From DASSKF01 sp035690725 (GTDB taxonomy: Bacteria > Actinomycetota > Actinomycetes > Actinomycetales > Dermatophilaceae), in the NCBI GenBank assembly GCA_035690725.1, contig DASSKF010000157.1, positions 1-20,185 of the forward strand: 20,185 bases of DNA, written 5' to 3'. The translations under genes and the position numbers were made by a program. Shown in pieces: positions 1-6,933 of this stretch; positions within the stretch are counted from its first letter, which is position 1; every line of letters starts with the position of its first letter. The notes under the pieces are model-generated. The model did no database searches and was not told the DNA's origin. It saw nothing but the letters and a program-made list of their open reading frames with translations.

Positions 1-1
1 C

Positions 2-796
2 ATGCCGACCCACGACGACGTGTGGCCCGAGGGCACGCCCTGCTGGATCGACGTGATGGTCACCGACGTGGAGGCCGCGAAGGCCTTCTACTCCGGGCTG
101 TTCGGGTGGGAGTGCCGGGACAGTGGGCCGGAGTACGGCGGCTACGTGACCTGCCTGCTGCAGGGCCGGCAGGTCGCCGCGATCAGCCCGAAGCCGGAGG
201 ACAACCCCTTCCCCAACGTCTGGTCGACCTACCTGGCCGTCGACGACCTCGACGCCACGGCGGTCACCGTCCGGGCTGCTGGCGGCAGCTTCATGATGGA
301 GCCGATGGACGTCGGCCCGATGGGGCGGATGGCCTACTGTGCCGACCCGACCGGCGCGACGTTCGGCCTCTGGCAGGCCGGCTCGCACCGGGGCGTCGAG
401 CTCCACGGCGAGCCGGGCGCGCTGGTGTGGAGCGAGCAGATGAGCCACGACGACGAGGCGGCCAAGCGGTTCTACGGCCAGGTGCTCGGCTACGGCTACG
501 ACTCGATGGACGGCGACGGCTTCTCCTACTCGACCTTCTCGACGGCGGACGGCCGGCCGCGCGGCGGCATCGGCAGGCTGCCCGGTGCGGAATCGGAGGT
601 GCCGGCCCACTGGGCCGTGTACTTCGGGGTGGCCGACACCGACGCGGCCGCGGCCCGGGTCGCCGAGCTCGGCGGCAGCGTGCGCGGCGAGCTGCAGGAC
701 TCGCCGTGGGGACGCATCGCCCGGGTCACCGGGCCGCAGGGCGAGGCGTTCTGCCTCATCGGTGTGCCGCGGGTGGAGGACCAGCCGACCGGCTAG
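2..796 (+). CDS. Two-domain VOC (glyoxalase/bleomycin-resistance fold) family protein
   Basis: The 264-residue protein contains two tandem VOC modules, roughly residues 10-122 and 133-256. Each opens with the family pattern of a beta strand followed by an A-K-x-F-Y helix (AAKAFYSGLFGW near residue 26, AAKRFYGQVLGYGY near 155). Each also has a paired 'fGlwqaG / FCLIG' final strand. VOC proteins bind a divalent metal and carry out isomerase, dioxygenase or drug-sequestration reactions, and the substrate cannot be read here. The two-domain layout is the one often annotated as glyoxalase or 'hydroxylase' in actinobacteria. The ATG lies at the window edge, so its ribosome binding site and upstream start alternatives are not visible. 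It is cytoplasmic, with no signal peptide. A GC-rich hairpin follows the stop by 11 nt. Confidence 0.85.
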   Translation: MPTHDDVWPEGTPCWIDVMVTDVEAAKAFYSGLFGWECRDSGPEYGGYVTCLLQGRQVAAISPKPEDNPFPNVWSTYLAVDDLDATAVTVRAAGGSFMMEPMDVGPMGRMAYCADPTGATFGLWQAGSHRGVELHGEPGALVWSEQMSHDDEAAKRFYGQVLGYGYDSMDGDGFSYSTFSTADGRPRGGIGRLPGAESEVPAHWAVYFGVADTDAAAARVAELGGSVRGELQDSPWGRIARVTGPQGEAFCLIGVPRVEDQPTG

Positions 797-807
797 CGGG
801 TCGCCCG

Positions 808-837
808 GCCGGGCCGCTCCGGCCGGGGCGGCCCGGC
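808..837 (+). terminator. GC-rich hairpin after the VOC gene
   Basis: Ten perfect pairs (808-817 with 828-837) are extended inward by a G-U and two G-C pairs to a four-base loop, giving a 13-bp stem. It starts 11 nt after the VOC stop codon and 36 nt before purB. There is no T-tract, which is common for actinobacterial terminators. It may only reduce readthrough into purB, for which no separate promoter is obvious. Confidence 0.45.
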
Positions 838-872
838 GCTGCTCCCGGGCCCGCTCTGGGAGGATGAGGCCC

Positions 873-2282
873 ATGGCCTCGCTCGCTGACGCAACCCCCG
901 CCATCCCCCTGAGCGCCCTCGACGGCCGCTACCGCTCGGTGGTCGCGCCGCTGGTCGACCACCTCTCCGAGGCCGCCCTCAACCGGGAGCGCGTGCACGT
1001 CGAGGTCGAGTGGCTCATCCACCTGACCGACCACGGGGTCGTGCCGGGGGTGCGTGCGCTGACCGGCGCGGAGAAGGACGCCCTCCGTGCGGTCGTAACC
1101 GACTTCGGCCCCGACGACGTGGCCGAGCTCACGGGGATCGAGCGCGAGACGGTCCACGACGTCAAGGCGGTCGAGTACTACCTGAAGAAGCGGCTGGCGC
1201 CGGTCCTCGGGCAGGAGGCGCACGGCATACCGGAGCTGGTGCACTTCTGCTGCACGAGCGAGGACGTGAACAACCTGTCCTACGCCCTCATGGTCAAGGG
1301 CGCCGTCGAGCAGGTGTGGCTGCCGCGCGCCGAGGCGTTGGTCGAGCAGGTGGCGACGGTGGCACGCGACCTGCGTGACGTCCCGATGCTCGCGCACACC
1401 CACGGGCAGCCCGCGACCCCGACCACCATGGGCAAGGAGCTGGCCGTCAGCGCCCACAGGTTGCGGCGGCAGCTGCGCCGGGTGCGGGGGGCGGAGTACC
1501 TCGGCAAGCTCAACGGCGCGACCGGGACCTTCGGGGCGCACGTGGCGGCGGTCCCGGACGCGGACTGGCCGGCGGTGTCCCGGTCCTTCGTCGAGGGTCT
1601 CGGCCTGACGTGGAACCCGCTCACCACGCAGATCGAGAGCCACGACTGGCAGGCCGAGCTGTACGCCGACGTGGACCGCTTCGGCCGGGTGCTGCACAAC
1701 CTGTGCACCGACCTCTGGAGCTACATCTCGATGGGGTACTTCGCGCAGGTGCGTGGCCAGGGGACGGTGGGGTCGTCCACCATGCCGCACAAGGTCAACC
1801 CGATCCGGTTCGAGAACGCCGAGGCGAACCTCGAGGTGGCCGGGGCGCTGTTCGGCGTGCTGGAGTCGACGCTCGTGCAGTCTCGGATGCAGCGCGACCT
1901 CACCGACTCCTCGATGCAGCGCAACATCGGGACGGCGTTCGGGCACTCGCTGCTGGCGATCGACAACGTCGGTCGGGGCCTGGCCGGGCTCGACGCGGTG
2001 CCCGAGGCGATGGCCGCCGACCTCGAGGCGAACTGGGAGGTGCTCGGCGAGCCGATCCAGTCGGCGATGCGCGCCCTCGGCGCCCAGGGCGTGGAGGGGA
2101 TGGAGAACCCGTACGAACGGCTCAAGGAGCTCACCCGGGGACGGCGGACCACCCCGGACGACCTGCGCGAGTTCGTCCGCGGGCTGGGCCTGCCCGCCGA
2201 CGTGGAGAAGCGCTTCCTGGAGCTGACGCCGCAGACCTACGTCGGGCTGGCGCCGCGGCTGGTCGACTTCCTCGGTTCCTGA
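873..2282 (+). CDS. purB: Adenylosuccinate lyase
   Basis: PurB catalyses two fumarate-releasing eliminations in purine synthesis: SAICAR to AICAR and adenylosuccinate to AMP. The 469-residue length is close to the E. coli-type enzyme. Visible signatures are the opening LSALDGRYRS, the HTHGQPATPTTMGKE block with the catalytic-region histidine at about residue 177, and the fumarate-lyase signature GSSTMPHKVNP with the flexible-loop serines at about 301-302. A TQIESHDW segment supplies further active-site residues. ATG 873 was chosen over the in-frame ATG 864 because GGGAGG (858-863) lies nine bases before 873 but abuts 864. The gene converges on a small minus-strand gene 55 nt away. It acts as a cytoplasmic homotetramer in this family, and nothing appears missing. 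Confidence 0.97.
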   Translation: MASLADATPAIPLSALDGRYRSVVAPLVDHLSEAALNRERVHVEVEWLIHLTDHGVVPGVRALTGAEKDALRAVVTDFGPDDVAELTGIERETVHDVKAVEYYLKKRLAPVLGQEAHGIPELVHFCCTSEDVNNLSYALMVKGAVEQVWLPRAEALVEQVATVARDLRDVPMLAHTHGQPATPTTMGKELAVSAHRLRRQLRRVRGAEYLGKLNGATGTFGAHVAAVPDADWPAVSRSFVEGLGLTWNPLTTQIESHDWQAELYADVDRFGRVLHNLCTDLWSYISMGYFAQVRGQGTVGSSTMPHKVNPIRFENAEANLEVAGALFGVLESTLVQSRMQRDLTDSSMQRNIGTAFGHSLLAIDNVGRGLAGLDAVPEAMAADLEANWEVLGEPIQSAMRALGAQGVEGMENPYERLKELTRGRRTTPDDLREFVRGLGLPADVEKRFLELTPQTYVGLAPRLVDFLGS

Positions 2283-2290
2283 GCGACCTC

Positions 2291-2343
2291 CCTGCCGCCC
2301 TGCCGCCCTGCCGCCCTGCCGCCCGACCGTCAGGCCGTCAGGC
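2291..2343. repeat. Octamer tandem repeats between convergent genes
   Basis: CCTGCCGC is repeated four times without interruption at 2291-2322. Six bases later CGTCAGGC is repeated twice (2328-2343), and the second copy contains the stop codon of the minus-strand gene. This fills the convergent gap after purB. No clear terminator hairpin is seen, and the array looks like replication slippage. Confidence 0.8.
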
Positions 2344-2628
2344 GAGCTGGGCGAGACCCCGTTGCAGGTCGTCGCTGTTCATCGCCGGGACGATGGTGAC
2401 CCTGGCGCCCAGGTGCAGGAACAGCGGCTCGGCGATGAGCGGGATGTCCGCGGGGTCCGCGAGGTCGAAGAACAGGTACGCGCTCCGGCAGCCCGACTCC
2501 GTGGCGTAGTACGTCGCCTCCGGCTTGGTGCGGTCCATGACCTGCTGGATGATCTTGGGGAGGGTGCCGTCACTGATCGCCTTGTTGCCGGCGTCGGTGT
2601 CGACGTCGATCTTGAGCATGCAACGCAT
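2338..2628 (-). CDS. Small conserved hypothetical protein (96 aa, probable alpha/beta sandwich)
   Basis: The protein begins MRCMLKIDVDTDAGNKA and continues as alternating short strands and helices: a start strand, an acidic helix (KIIQQVMDRTKPEA), a YLFFDLADPADIP strand and an ending AMNSDDLQRGLAQ helix. This suggests a small ferredoxin-like or Dabb-like fold. I recall similar actinobacterial stand-alone proteins of unknown function, sometimes loosely annotated, so I do not assign a reaction. The start at 2628 is preferred over longer in-frame versions because AAAGGA lies about seven bases upstream and the extra N-terminal sequence is low-complexity. It lies 95 nt downstream of the cupin-SnoaL gene on the same strand and is probably co-transcribed with it under the MarR-type control described there. 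Confidence 0.75.
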   Translation of the reverse strand: MRCMLKIDVDTDAGNKAISDGTLPKIIQQVMDRTKPEATYYATESGCRSAYLFFDLADPADIPLIAEPLFLHLGARVTIVPAMNSDDLQRGLAQLA

Positions 2629-2669
2629 GACGCTTCCTTTGCTTCCGAGGTGGGATGGACGGGTGGCGA

Positions 2670-2697
2670 GGGGGGTGGTGGGGGCGAGGGTGAGGGG
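2670..2697 (+). other. G-quadruplex-type G-run cluster
   Basis: Four runs of three to six G (2670-2675, 2680-2684, 2688-2690, 2694-2697) are separated by three or four bases. This fits a canonical quadruplex motif on the plus strand, within the gap between the cupin-SnoaL gene and the small protein. The mRNA of that operon would carry the C-rich complement, so any effect would be at the DNA template level. Confidence 0.4.
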
Positions 2698-2723
2698 TGC
2701 GGACGGGTCGGCGCGGACCCGGG

Positions 2724-3527
2724 TCACGCGAAGAACGCGTCGTCCTCGGCGAGGTCGGCGTGCAGCTCGAGGAGGTCGGTGACGCGGCCGTCGACCACCG
2801 TGAACAGGATCGAGCCGTGGCTGAACCGGGTGGCCCCGTTCCGGGTGGCGGCGATCTGGTGGATCGCCGTGACGCGTCCGGCACCGTCACCGTGGGTCTC
2901 GACGAGGTGGGCGCGGAACGTGCCATCGGTCAGCTCCGCGAGCCGGCCGTAGTACCCGAGCACGGTGTCGGCGCCCTGGTACGTTCCCGCGAGGGGGCTG
3001 CGGCCGGGAACGTGCTGCACCACGTCGTCGGCGAACAGCTCGCGAAGGGTCTCGATGTCGCCGGCGTTGAAGGCGGCGTACCCGCGCCGGACCACGTCCA
3101 TGGCGGGGTCGTCCACCGCCGGATCGCTTGCCGCCATGGAGCGCGGCTGGGCATAGCGGATCGCGTCGACCGAGAAGTCGACCATCACGCAGGGCTCGTC
3201 CCCGACGACCCAGGCGTCGTGCCCCGGTGCCAGGTCGAACAGGTCGCCCGGGCCGACCTCCACCTCGGAGCCGTCCGGGAACGAGACGTGCATGCGGCCG
3301 GAGAGCACGTGGCCGAGGTGCCTGATCTGGCAGGACGCAGTGCGCGCGATCGGCGCGACGTCCCGGGACCATCTCCAGCCGGGCTCGAACACCCCCTTGA
3401 GCAGGGTCAGTCCCCCTGCGCTCGCCAGCTGGGCGTGCCCATGGGCCGCGAAGCGGCGGATCTGCCCGTCCCGGTCGACGTTGCTGGTCATCGTGCTGGT
3501 CGTCGTGCTGGTGTCCATGCTGCTCAT
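2724..3527 (-). CDS. Cupin-SnoaL (NTF2-like) fusion protein
   Basis: The 267-residue protein joins two small-ligand folds. Residues about 40-122 form a cupin (GVFEPGWRWSRDV, then GHVLSGRMHVSFPDGSEVEVGPGDLFDLAPGHDAWV). Residues about 143-262 form a SnoaL-like/NTF2 domain (RRGYAAFNAGDIETLRELFADDVVQHVPG to FTVVDGRVTDLLELHAD). Cupins often sense or modify small molecules, and SnoaL-like domains include cyclases, isomerases and binding proteins. The real substrate is unknown. The start at 3527 has AGGA about ten bases upstream. The first 18 residues are a Ser/Thr/Met-rich tail encoded by imperfect 12-bp repeats, so translation might instead begin at Met14 (3491). It is divergent from a MarR-family gene and has a convincing promoter overlapped by an inverted repeat. 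Fusion in one reading frame is continuous, without a frameshift. Confidence 0.85.
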   Translation of the reverse strand: MSSMDTSTTTSTMTSNVDRDGQIRRFAAHGHAQLASAGGLTLLKGVFEPGWRWSRDVAPIARTASCQIRHLGHVLSGRMHVSFPDGSEVEVGPGDLFDLAPGHDAWVVGDEPCVMVDFSVDAIRYAQPRSMAASDPAVDDPAMDVVRRGYAAFNAGDIETLRELFADDVVQHVPGRSPLAGTYQGADTVLGYYGRLAELTDGTFRAHLVETHGDGAGRVTAIHQIAATRNGATRFSHGSILFTVVDGRVTDLLELHADLAEDDAFFA

Positions 3528-3639
3528 GTGCTCGTCCTGTCGTGCTGGCGAGGCGGCACCGGCAGACACGCCGGCACCGCCGGTGGTGCCCAGGGTGAGA
3601 GCGGTCGGGCGGAGCGGTGAACCGGCTCCGCGCCCCACG

Positions 3640-3668
3640 ACGCTAGTCGCATCTAACTTGGAAATCAA
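3640..3668 (-). promoter_or_regulatory. Promoter of the cupin-SnoaL gene
   Basis: Read on the minus strand, TTGATT (3668-3663) is followed after exactly 17 bases by TAGCGT (3645-3640), a good sigma-70/SigA-type pair for an actinobacterium. Transcription would start near 3633, giving an untranslated leader of about 105 nt. The -35 box is part of the inverted repeat assigned to the MarR regulator. Confidence 0.6.
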
Positions 3669-3682
3669 GAGATTGGAATATC
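3657..3682. promoter_or_regulatory. Putative MarR operator
   Basis: CTTGGAAATCAAG (3657-3669) is an inverted repeat with CTTG/CAAG arms. A second related half, TTGGAATATC (3673-3682), follows in direct phase 15 bp away. The segment is conspicuously AT-rich for this genome and covers the -35 box of the divergent cupin-SnoaL promoter. Local autoregulators of the MarR family usually bind such TTG...CAA dyads. Assignment to this MarR is inference from position. Confidence 0.55.
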
Positions 3683-3717
3683 GAGAGACCTTCCCGGCTG
3701 CGGTACCGTCTTGCGCC

Positions 3718-4152
3718 ATGGCGACCCCGCGGCCCGGCGACTCCGCGGAGCTGCGTGCCGTCCTCCTGGCCGGGCAGCGGTTCCGCCAGGCCGTGGCCGA
3801 CCACGTCGGGCTCAGCCTCAGTGCGACGGTGGCGCTCGGACACCTCGCCGACGCGGGGGGACGGCTCTCGCCGGGAGAGCTCGCCGACCGGATGCTCGTC
3901 GGGTCCGGCACCCTCACCGCGGTGATCGACCGGCTGGCACGCGGGGGCCACGTCGAACGGCTCCCGCAGGCGCACGACCGCCGGCGCGTGCTCGTCGTCC
4001 TCACTCCTGCGGGGCGCCGCGTCGCCCGATACGTCCAGCAGCACATGGAGCGGGCGCTCGACGCATCGGGCGCGACGCCGGAGTCTCGACGATGGCTCGG
4101 GGCGCTGGCCGCCGCCCTCGGCGAGGAGGCCGAGCGCGTCCGGGGCCACTGA
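3718..4152 (+). CDS. MarR-family winged-helix transcriptional regulator
   Basis: The 144-residue protein has the MarR layout. An N-terminal dimerisation helix is followed by the winged helix at about 33-100, with LSPGELADRMLVGSGTLTAVIDRLARGGHVERLPQAHDRRRVLVVLTPAGRR. The D-R-R-R-V-x-V-x-L-T-P-A-G wing is the family hallmark. A C-terminal helix completes the dimer interface. MarR dimers typically repress a divergent gene and are released by phenolic or oxidising ligands. Here the target is most likely the cupin-SnoaL operon. The ATG at 3718 has no strong ribosome binding site. A weak TCGAGA/17 bp/TACCGT promoter (3681-3709) would put the start of the mRNA close to the ATG, so the message may be nearly leaderless. 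Confidence 0.88.
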   Translation: MATPRPGDSAELRAVLLAGQRFRQAVADHVGLSLSATVALGHLADAGGRLSPGELADRMLVGSGTLTAVIDRLARGGHVERLPQAHDRRRVLVVLTPAGRRVARYVQQHMERALDASGATPESRRWLGALAAALGEEAERVRGH

Positions 4153-4160
4153 TCGGCGGA

Positions 4161-4180
4161 ATACCCCTGCGGGGTATGAT
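4161..4180 (+). promoter_or_regulatory. CsoR operator overlapping the csoR-copA -10 box
   Basis: ATACCCCTGCGGGGTAT (4161-4177) is a perfect 7-bp inverted repeat with a 3-bp centre. It matches the known CsoR/RcnR-type pattern of opposed TACCCC and GGGGTA half-sites. Its last bases run into TATGAT (4175-4180), a near-consensus -10 hexamer, so bound repressor would block RNA polymerase. The -35 region is weak. Transcription would start near 4187, about 28 nt before csoR. Confidence 0.85.
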
Positions 4181-4214
4181 GTTCCTCGAGGTGAGCGAGC
4201 CGAAGGAGCACAAC

Positions 4215-4496
4215 GTGGCCGGATACACCGGGACCAGGGACGACTATCTCAAGCGTCTGCGTCGCATCGAGGGCCAGGTCCGCGGACTGCAGCGGATGGT
4301 CGAGGACGACACCTACTGCATCGACGTGCTGACCCAGGTCAGCGCCGTCACCAAGGCACTGCAGTCGGTCAGCCTCGGTCTGCTCGAGGACCACGTCGGG
4401 CACTGCGTCGTCGATGCGGCACGCGAGTCGGACGAGGCGGCGAGCGTCAAGGTGCGCGAGGCCTCGGACGCCATCGCCCGGCTGGTGCGGAGCTGA
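4215..4496 (+). CDS. csoR: Copper-sensing transcriptional repressor CsoR
   Basis: CsoR is an all-helical tetramer that leaves DNA when it binds Cu(I). The 93-residue protein shows the family core YLKRLRRIEGQVRGLQRMVEDDTYCIDVLTQ and SLGLLEDHVGHCVVDA. The Cu(I) ligand set Cys35, His60, Cys64 is present with the spacing known for CsoR, and Tyr34 precedes the first cysteine. This favours copper rather than the Ni/Co or formaldehyde branches. GTG 4215 is chosen because AAGGAG (4203-4208) is six bases upstream. An in-frame ATG at 4176 lies within the operator and -10 box and cannot be the start. copA follows after two bases, so repressor and pump form one operon controlled by the palindrome just upstream. 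Confidence 0.95.
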   Translation: MAGYTGTRDDYLKRLRRIEGQVRGLQRMVEDDTYCIDVLTQVSAVTKALQSVSLGLLEDHVGHCVVDAARESDEAASVKVREASDAIARLVRS

Positions 4497-4498
4497 CG

Positions 4499-6817
4499 AT
4501 GACCCAGCAGACCCAGCAGAGCCAGTCCCGGCAGACCCGCCGGCCGGCCGAGCGGCAGGCGCCCGACGACGCGACGCTGCCCCGGCACGAGCTCACCCTC
4601 GCCATCTCCGGCATGACCTGCGCGTCGTGCTCGGCCCGCATCGAGCGCAAGCTGGGCCGGCTCGAGGGCGTGGACGCGGAGGTCAACCTCGCCACCGAGA
4701 AGGCCGTCGTGCGCTTCGCCGGCCCGGTCAGCACCGAGGACATCCTCGCCACCGTGCAGAAGACCGGCTACGGCGCCACGGTGCTGTCCGAGGAGGGCCC
4801 CGCGGTGCCCGTGCTCGCTCCGGGCCGCTCGTCGGCGCCCGAGGACCGGCCGCAACCGAGCAAACCAGCCCGAGACGAGCACCCGCGGGGGGACGGGTCG
4901 CTGAGGCGACGGGCGATCGTCGCGGCCGCGCTCGGCATACCGGTGTTCCTCATCGCGATGGTCATGCCGCTGCGCGACGCGCTGGGCCCGGCCGCTCCGT
5001 GGCTCGAGCTGCTGCTCGCCACGCCGGTCGTGACCTGGGCCGCCTGGCCGTTCCACCGGGCGGCGGCGATCAACGCGCGCCACGGGGCCTCGACGATGGA
5101 CACGCTGGTCTCCCTGGGCGTGGTTGCCGCCTACGGCTGGTCGCTCGTGGCCGTGCTCACCGGGTTCACCGAGCACCTCTACTTCGAGGTCGCGGCGGTG
5201 GTCACGCTGTTCCTCCTCATCGGCAGGTATGCCGAGTCCCGCGCCCGTGCCTCCGGAAAGTCCGCGCTGGAGTCGCTGATGCAGCTGGGCGCCCAGGACG
5301 TGGCCGTGCGCCGGATCGACCCACGCACGCGGGTCACGACCGAGCAGCGGATCCCGATCGAGCAGCTCGCCGTGGGCGACCACTTCGTCGTCCGGCCCGG
5401 CGAGAAGGTCGCCACCGACGGCGTGGTCGTCGACGGCGTGAGCGCGGTGGACACCAGTGTCGTGACCGGCGAGTCGATGCCCGTCGACGTCCAGCCGGGC
5501 GACGAGGTGACCGGCGGCACGATCAACACCAGCGGGCGGCTGGTCGTCGACGCGCGCCGCGTCGGCTCGGAGACGACGCTCGCGCAGATGACGCGCCTCG
5601 TCGAGCGCGCCCAGTCCGGCAAGGCGCCGGTGCAGCGGCTCGCCGACCGGGTCAGCGCGGTCTTCGTGCCGGTCGTGCTGGGGATCTCCGTGCTGACGTT
5701 CGTGCTCTGGCTCGTGACCGGGCCCGACGTCTCGGCCGCCCTGTCGGCCTCGGTCGCCGTGCTGATCATCGCCTGCCCCTGCGCGCTCGGGCTCGCGACG
5801 CCGACCGCACTGCTGGTCGGGACCGGGCGCGGCGCCCAGCTCGGCGTGCTCATCAAGGGCCCGGAGGTTCTCGAGCGGACCCGGGTGGTCGACACCGCCG
5901 TCCTCGACAAGACCGGCACCGTCACCACCGGCGCCGCCCGGCTGCGGAAGATCCGCACGACCGGCCGCCTCCCGAAGACCGCGGCGCTGCGCGCGGCGGC
6001 CGCCGTCGAGGCCGGCAGCGAGCACCCGGTGGCCAAGGCGATCCTCGCCGGCGCCAAGGAGATCCGGCTCGACCTGCCCGAGGCCACCGGCTTCAGCAAC
6101 CTCCCCGGACAGGGTGCCCGCGCCCGCATCAAGGACACCGAGGTCACCGTCGGCAAGGCCGACCTGTTCGGCACCGTCCCCGAGGAGCTGCTGCAGCTGA
6201 CCGACGCCGAGCGTGCCGGCACGACCGTCTACGTCGGGTGGGACGGCGCCGCCCGGGCGGCCCTCACCGTCGCCGACGAGGTGCGGGAGTCCTCGCCCGC
6301 GGCGGTGCGCCGGCTCGGCGAGCTGGGGCTCACGGCATACCTGCTCACCGGCGACAACGAGCGCACCGCGCGCGAGGTGGCCGACCGGGTGGGCATCGAC
6401 CCGGCCCACGTGGTGAGCAACGTGCTGCCGCAGGACAAGCACGCCGCCGTCGAGCAGCTGCAGCGCGACGGGCACACGGTCGCGATGGTCGGGGACGGCG
6501 TCAACGACGCCGCGGCGCTCGCCCAGGCCGACCTGGGCCTCGCCATGGGCACGGGCACCGACGTGGCGATGGAGTCGGCCGACATCGTGCTCATGCGCTC
6601 CGACCTCGACGCGGTCGCCGACGCGATCGGCCTGTCCCGGCGGACGCTGTCGATCATCCGGCAGAACCTGGTCTGGGCGTTCGGCTACAACGTCCTCGCC
6701 ATCCCACTGGCCGCCTTCGGGCTGCTGAACCCGATGATCGCCGGCGGCGCGATGGCCCTGTCGAGCGTGCTCGTGGTGACGAACAGCCTCCGGCTCAAGG
6801 GGTTCGCCCGCCGCTGA
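4499..6817 (+). CDS. copA: Copper-exporting P1B-type ATPase CopA
   Basis: The 772-residue inner-membrane pump exports Cu(I) using ATP. Features in order are a Gln/Arg-rich tail of about 30 residues, one heavy-metal-associated domain with GMTCASC (Cys41, Cys44), a linker to about 130, and transmembrane pairs. The actuator motif TGES is at 323-326. The membrane metal site CPC is at 426-428, the phosphorylated aspartate of DKTGT at 470, the P1B-specific SEHP histidine at 509, and the hinge GDGVND at 665-670. The last two membrane helices contain the YN and MxxSS motifs (GYNVLAIP, MALSSV) typical of Cu(I) P1B-1 pumps. GGAG (4489-4492) is six bases before the ATG, inside the end of csoR. No copZ chaperone follows. 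Confidence 0.96.
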   Translation: MTQQTQQSQSRQTRRPAERQAPDDATLPRHELTLAISGMTCASCSARIERKLGRLEGVDAEVNLATEKAVVRFAGPVSTEDILATVQKTGYGATVLSEEGPAVPVLAPGRSSAPEDRPQPSKPARDEHPRGDGSLRRRAIVAAALGIPVFLIAMVMPLRDALGPAAPWLELLLATPVVTWAAWPFHRAAAINARHGASTMDTLVSLGVVAAYGWSLVAVLTGFTEHLYFEVAAVVTLFLLIGRYAESRARASGKSALESLMQLGAQDVAVRRIDPRTRVTTEQRIPIEQLAVGDHFVVRPGEKVATDGVVVDGVSAVDTSVVTGESMPVDVQPGDEVTGGTINTSGRLVVDARRVGSETTLAQMTRLVERAQSGKAPVQRLADRVSAVFVPVVLGISVLTFVLWLVTGPDVSAALSASVAVLIIACPCALGLATPTALLVGTGRGAQLGVLIKGPEVLERTRVVDTAVLDKTGTVTTGAARLRKIRTTGRLPKTAALRAAAAVEAGSEHPVAKAILAGAKEIRLDLPEATGFSNLPGQGARARIKDTEVTVGKADLFGTVPEELLQLTDAERAGTTVYVGWDGAARAALTVADEVRESSPAAVRRLGELGLTAYLLTGDNERTAREVADRVGIDPAHVVSNVLPQDKHAAVEQLQRDGHTVAMVGDGVNDAAALAQADLGLAMGTGTDVAMESADIVLMRSDLDAVADAIGLSRRTLSIIRQNLVWAFGYNVLAIPLAAFGLLNPMIAGGAMALSSVLVVTNSLRLKGFARR

Positions 6818-6872
6818 GTCGGCGCGACTCCCGTGAGGGGCGGGTCGTGGAGTGCCGGCCGGCCCGGGGCGC

Positions 6873-6902
6873 TGTCCGACCCCTGGCCTAGCGTGCTATC
6901 AC
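6873..6902 (+). promoter_or_regulatory. Possible promoter of the SprT-like gene
   Basis: The 116-nt gap after copA ends with a TGTCCG/18 bp/TATCAC pair and, nearby, an alternative -10 box TAGCGT (6889-6894) without a good -35. Either fits an mRNA starting shortly before the GAGGGGG ribosome binding site. The choice cannot be made by eye. Confidence 0.35.
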
Positions 6903-6933
6903 TCGAACACACGTCGGACCGAGGGGGAACGAG

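Noticed and set aside
585..872. Extended N-terminus of purB upstream of 873
   Set aside because: It overlaps the VOC gene and the hairpin and reads as Arg/Ser/Ala-rich filler. The ribosome binding site and the family start fit 873.
756..1946. Long open frame antisense to purB
   Set aside because: It is the product of GC-rich codon bias opposite a real gene. Its sequence is Arg/His/Val/Gly-rich with no domain. The same applies to the other large antisense frames opposite copA, terC, the M24 gene and the aminotransferase.
3528..4403. Extended frame fusing the cupin-SnoaL protein to sequence antisense to marR and csoR
   Set aside because: The extra part is antisense to two clear genes and covers the promoter. 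The ribosome binding site is at 3527.
6818..6870. Terminator after copA
   Set aside because: Short GC-rich complementarities exist, but no stem is clearly better than expected for such base composition.
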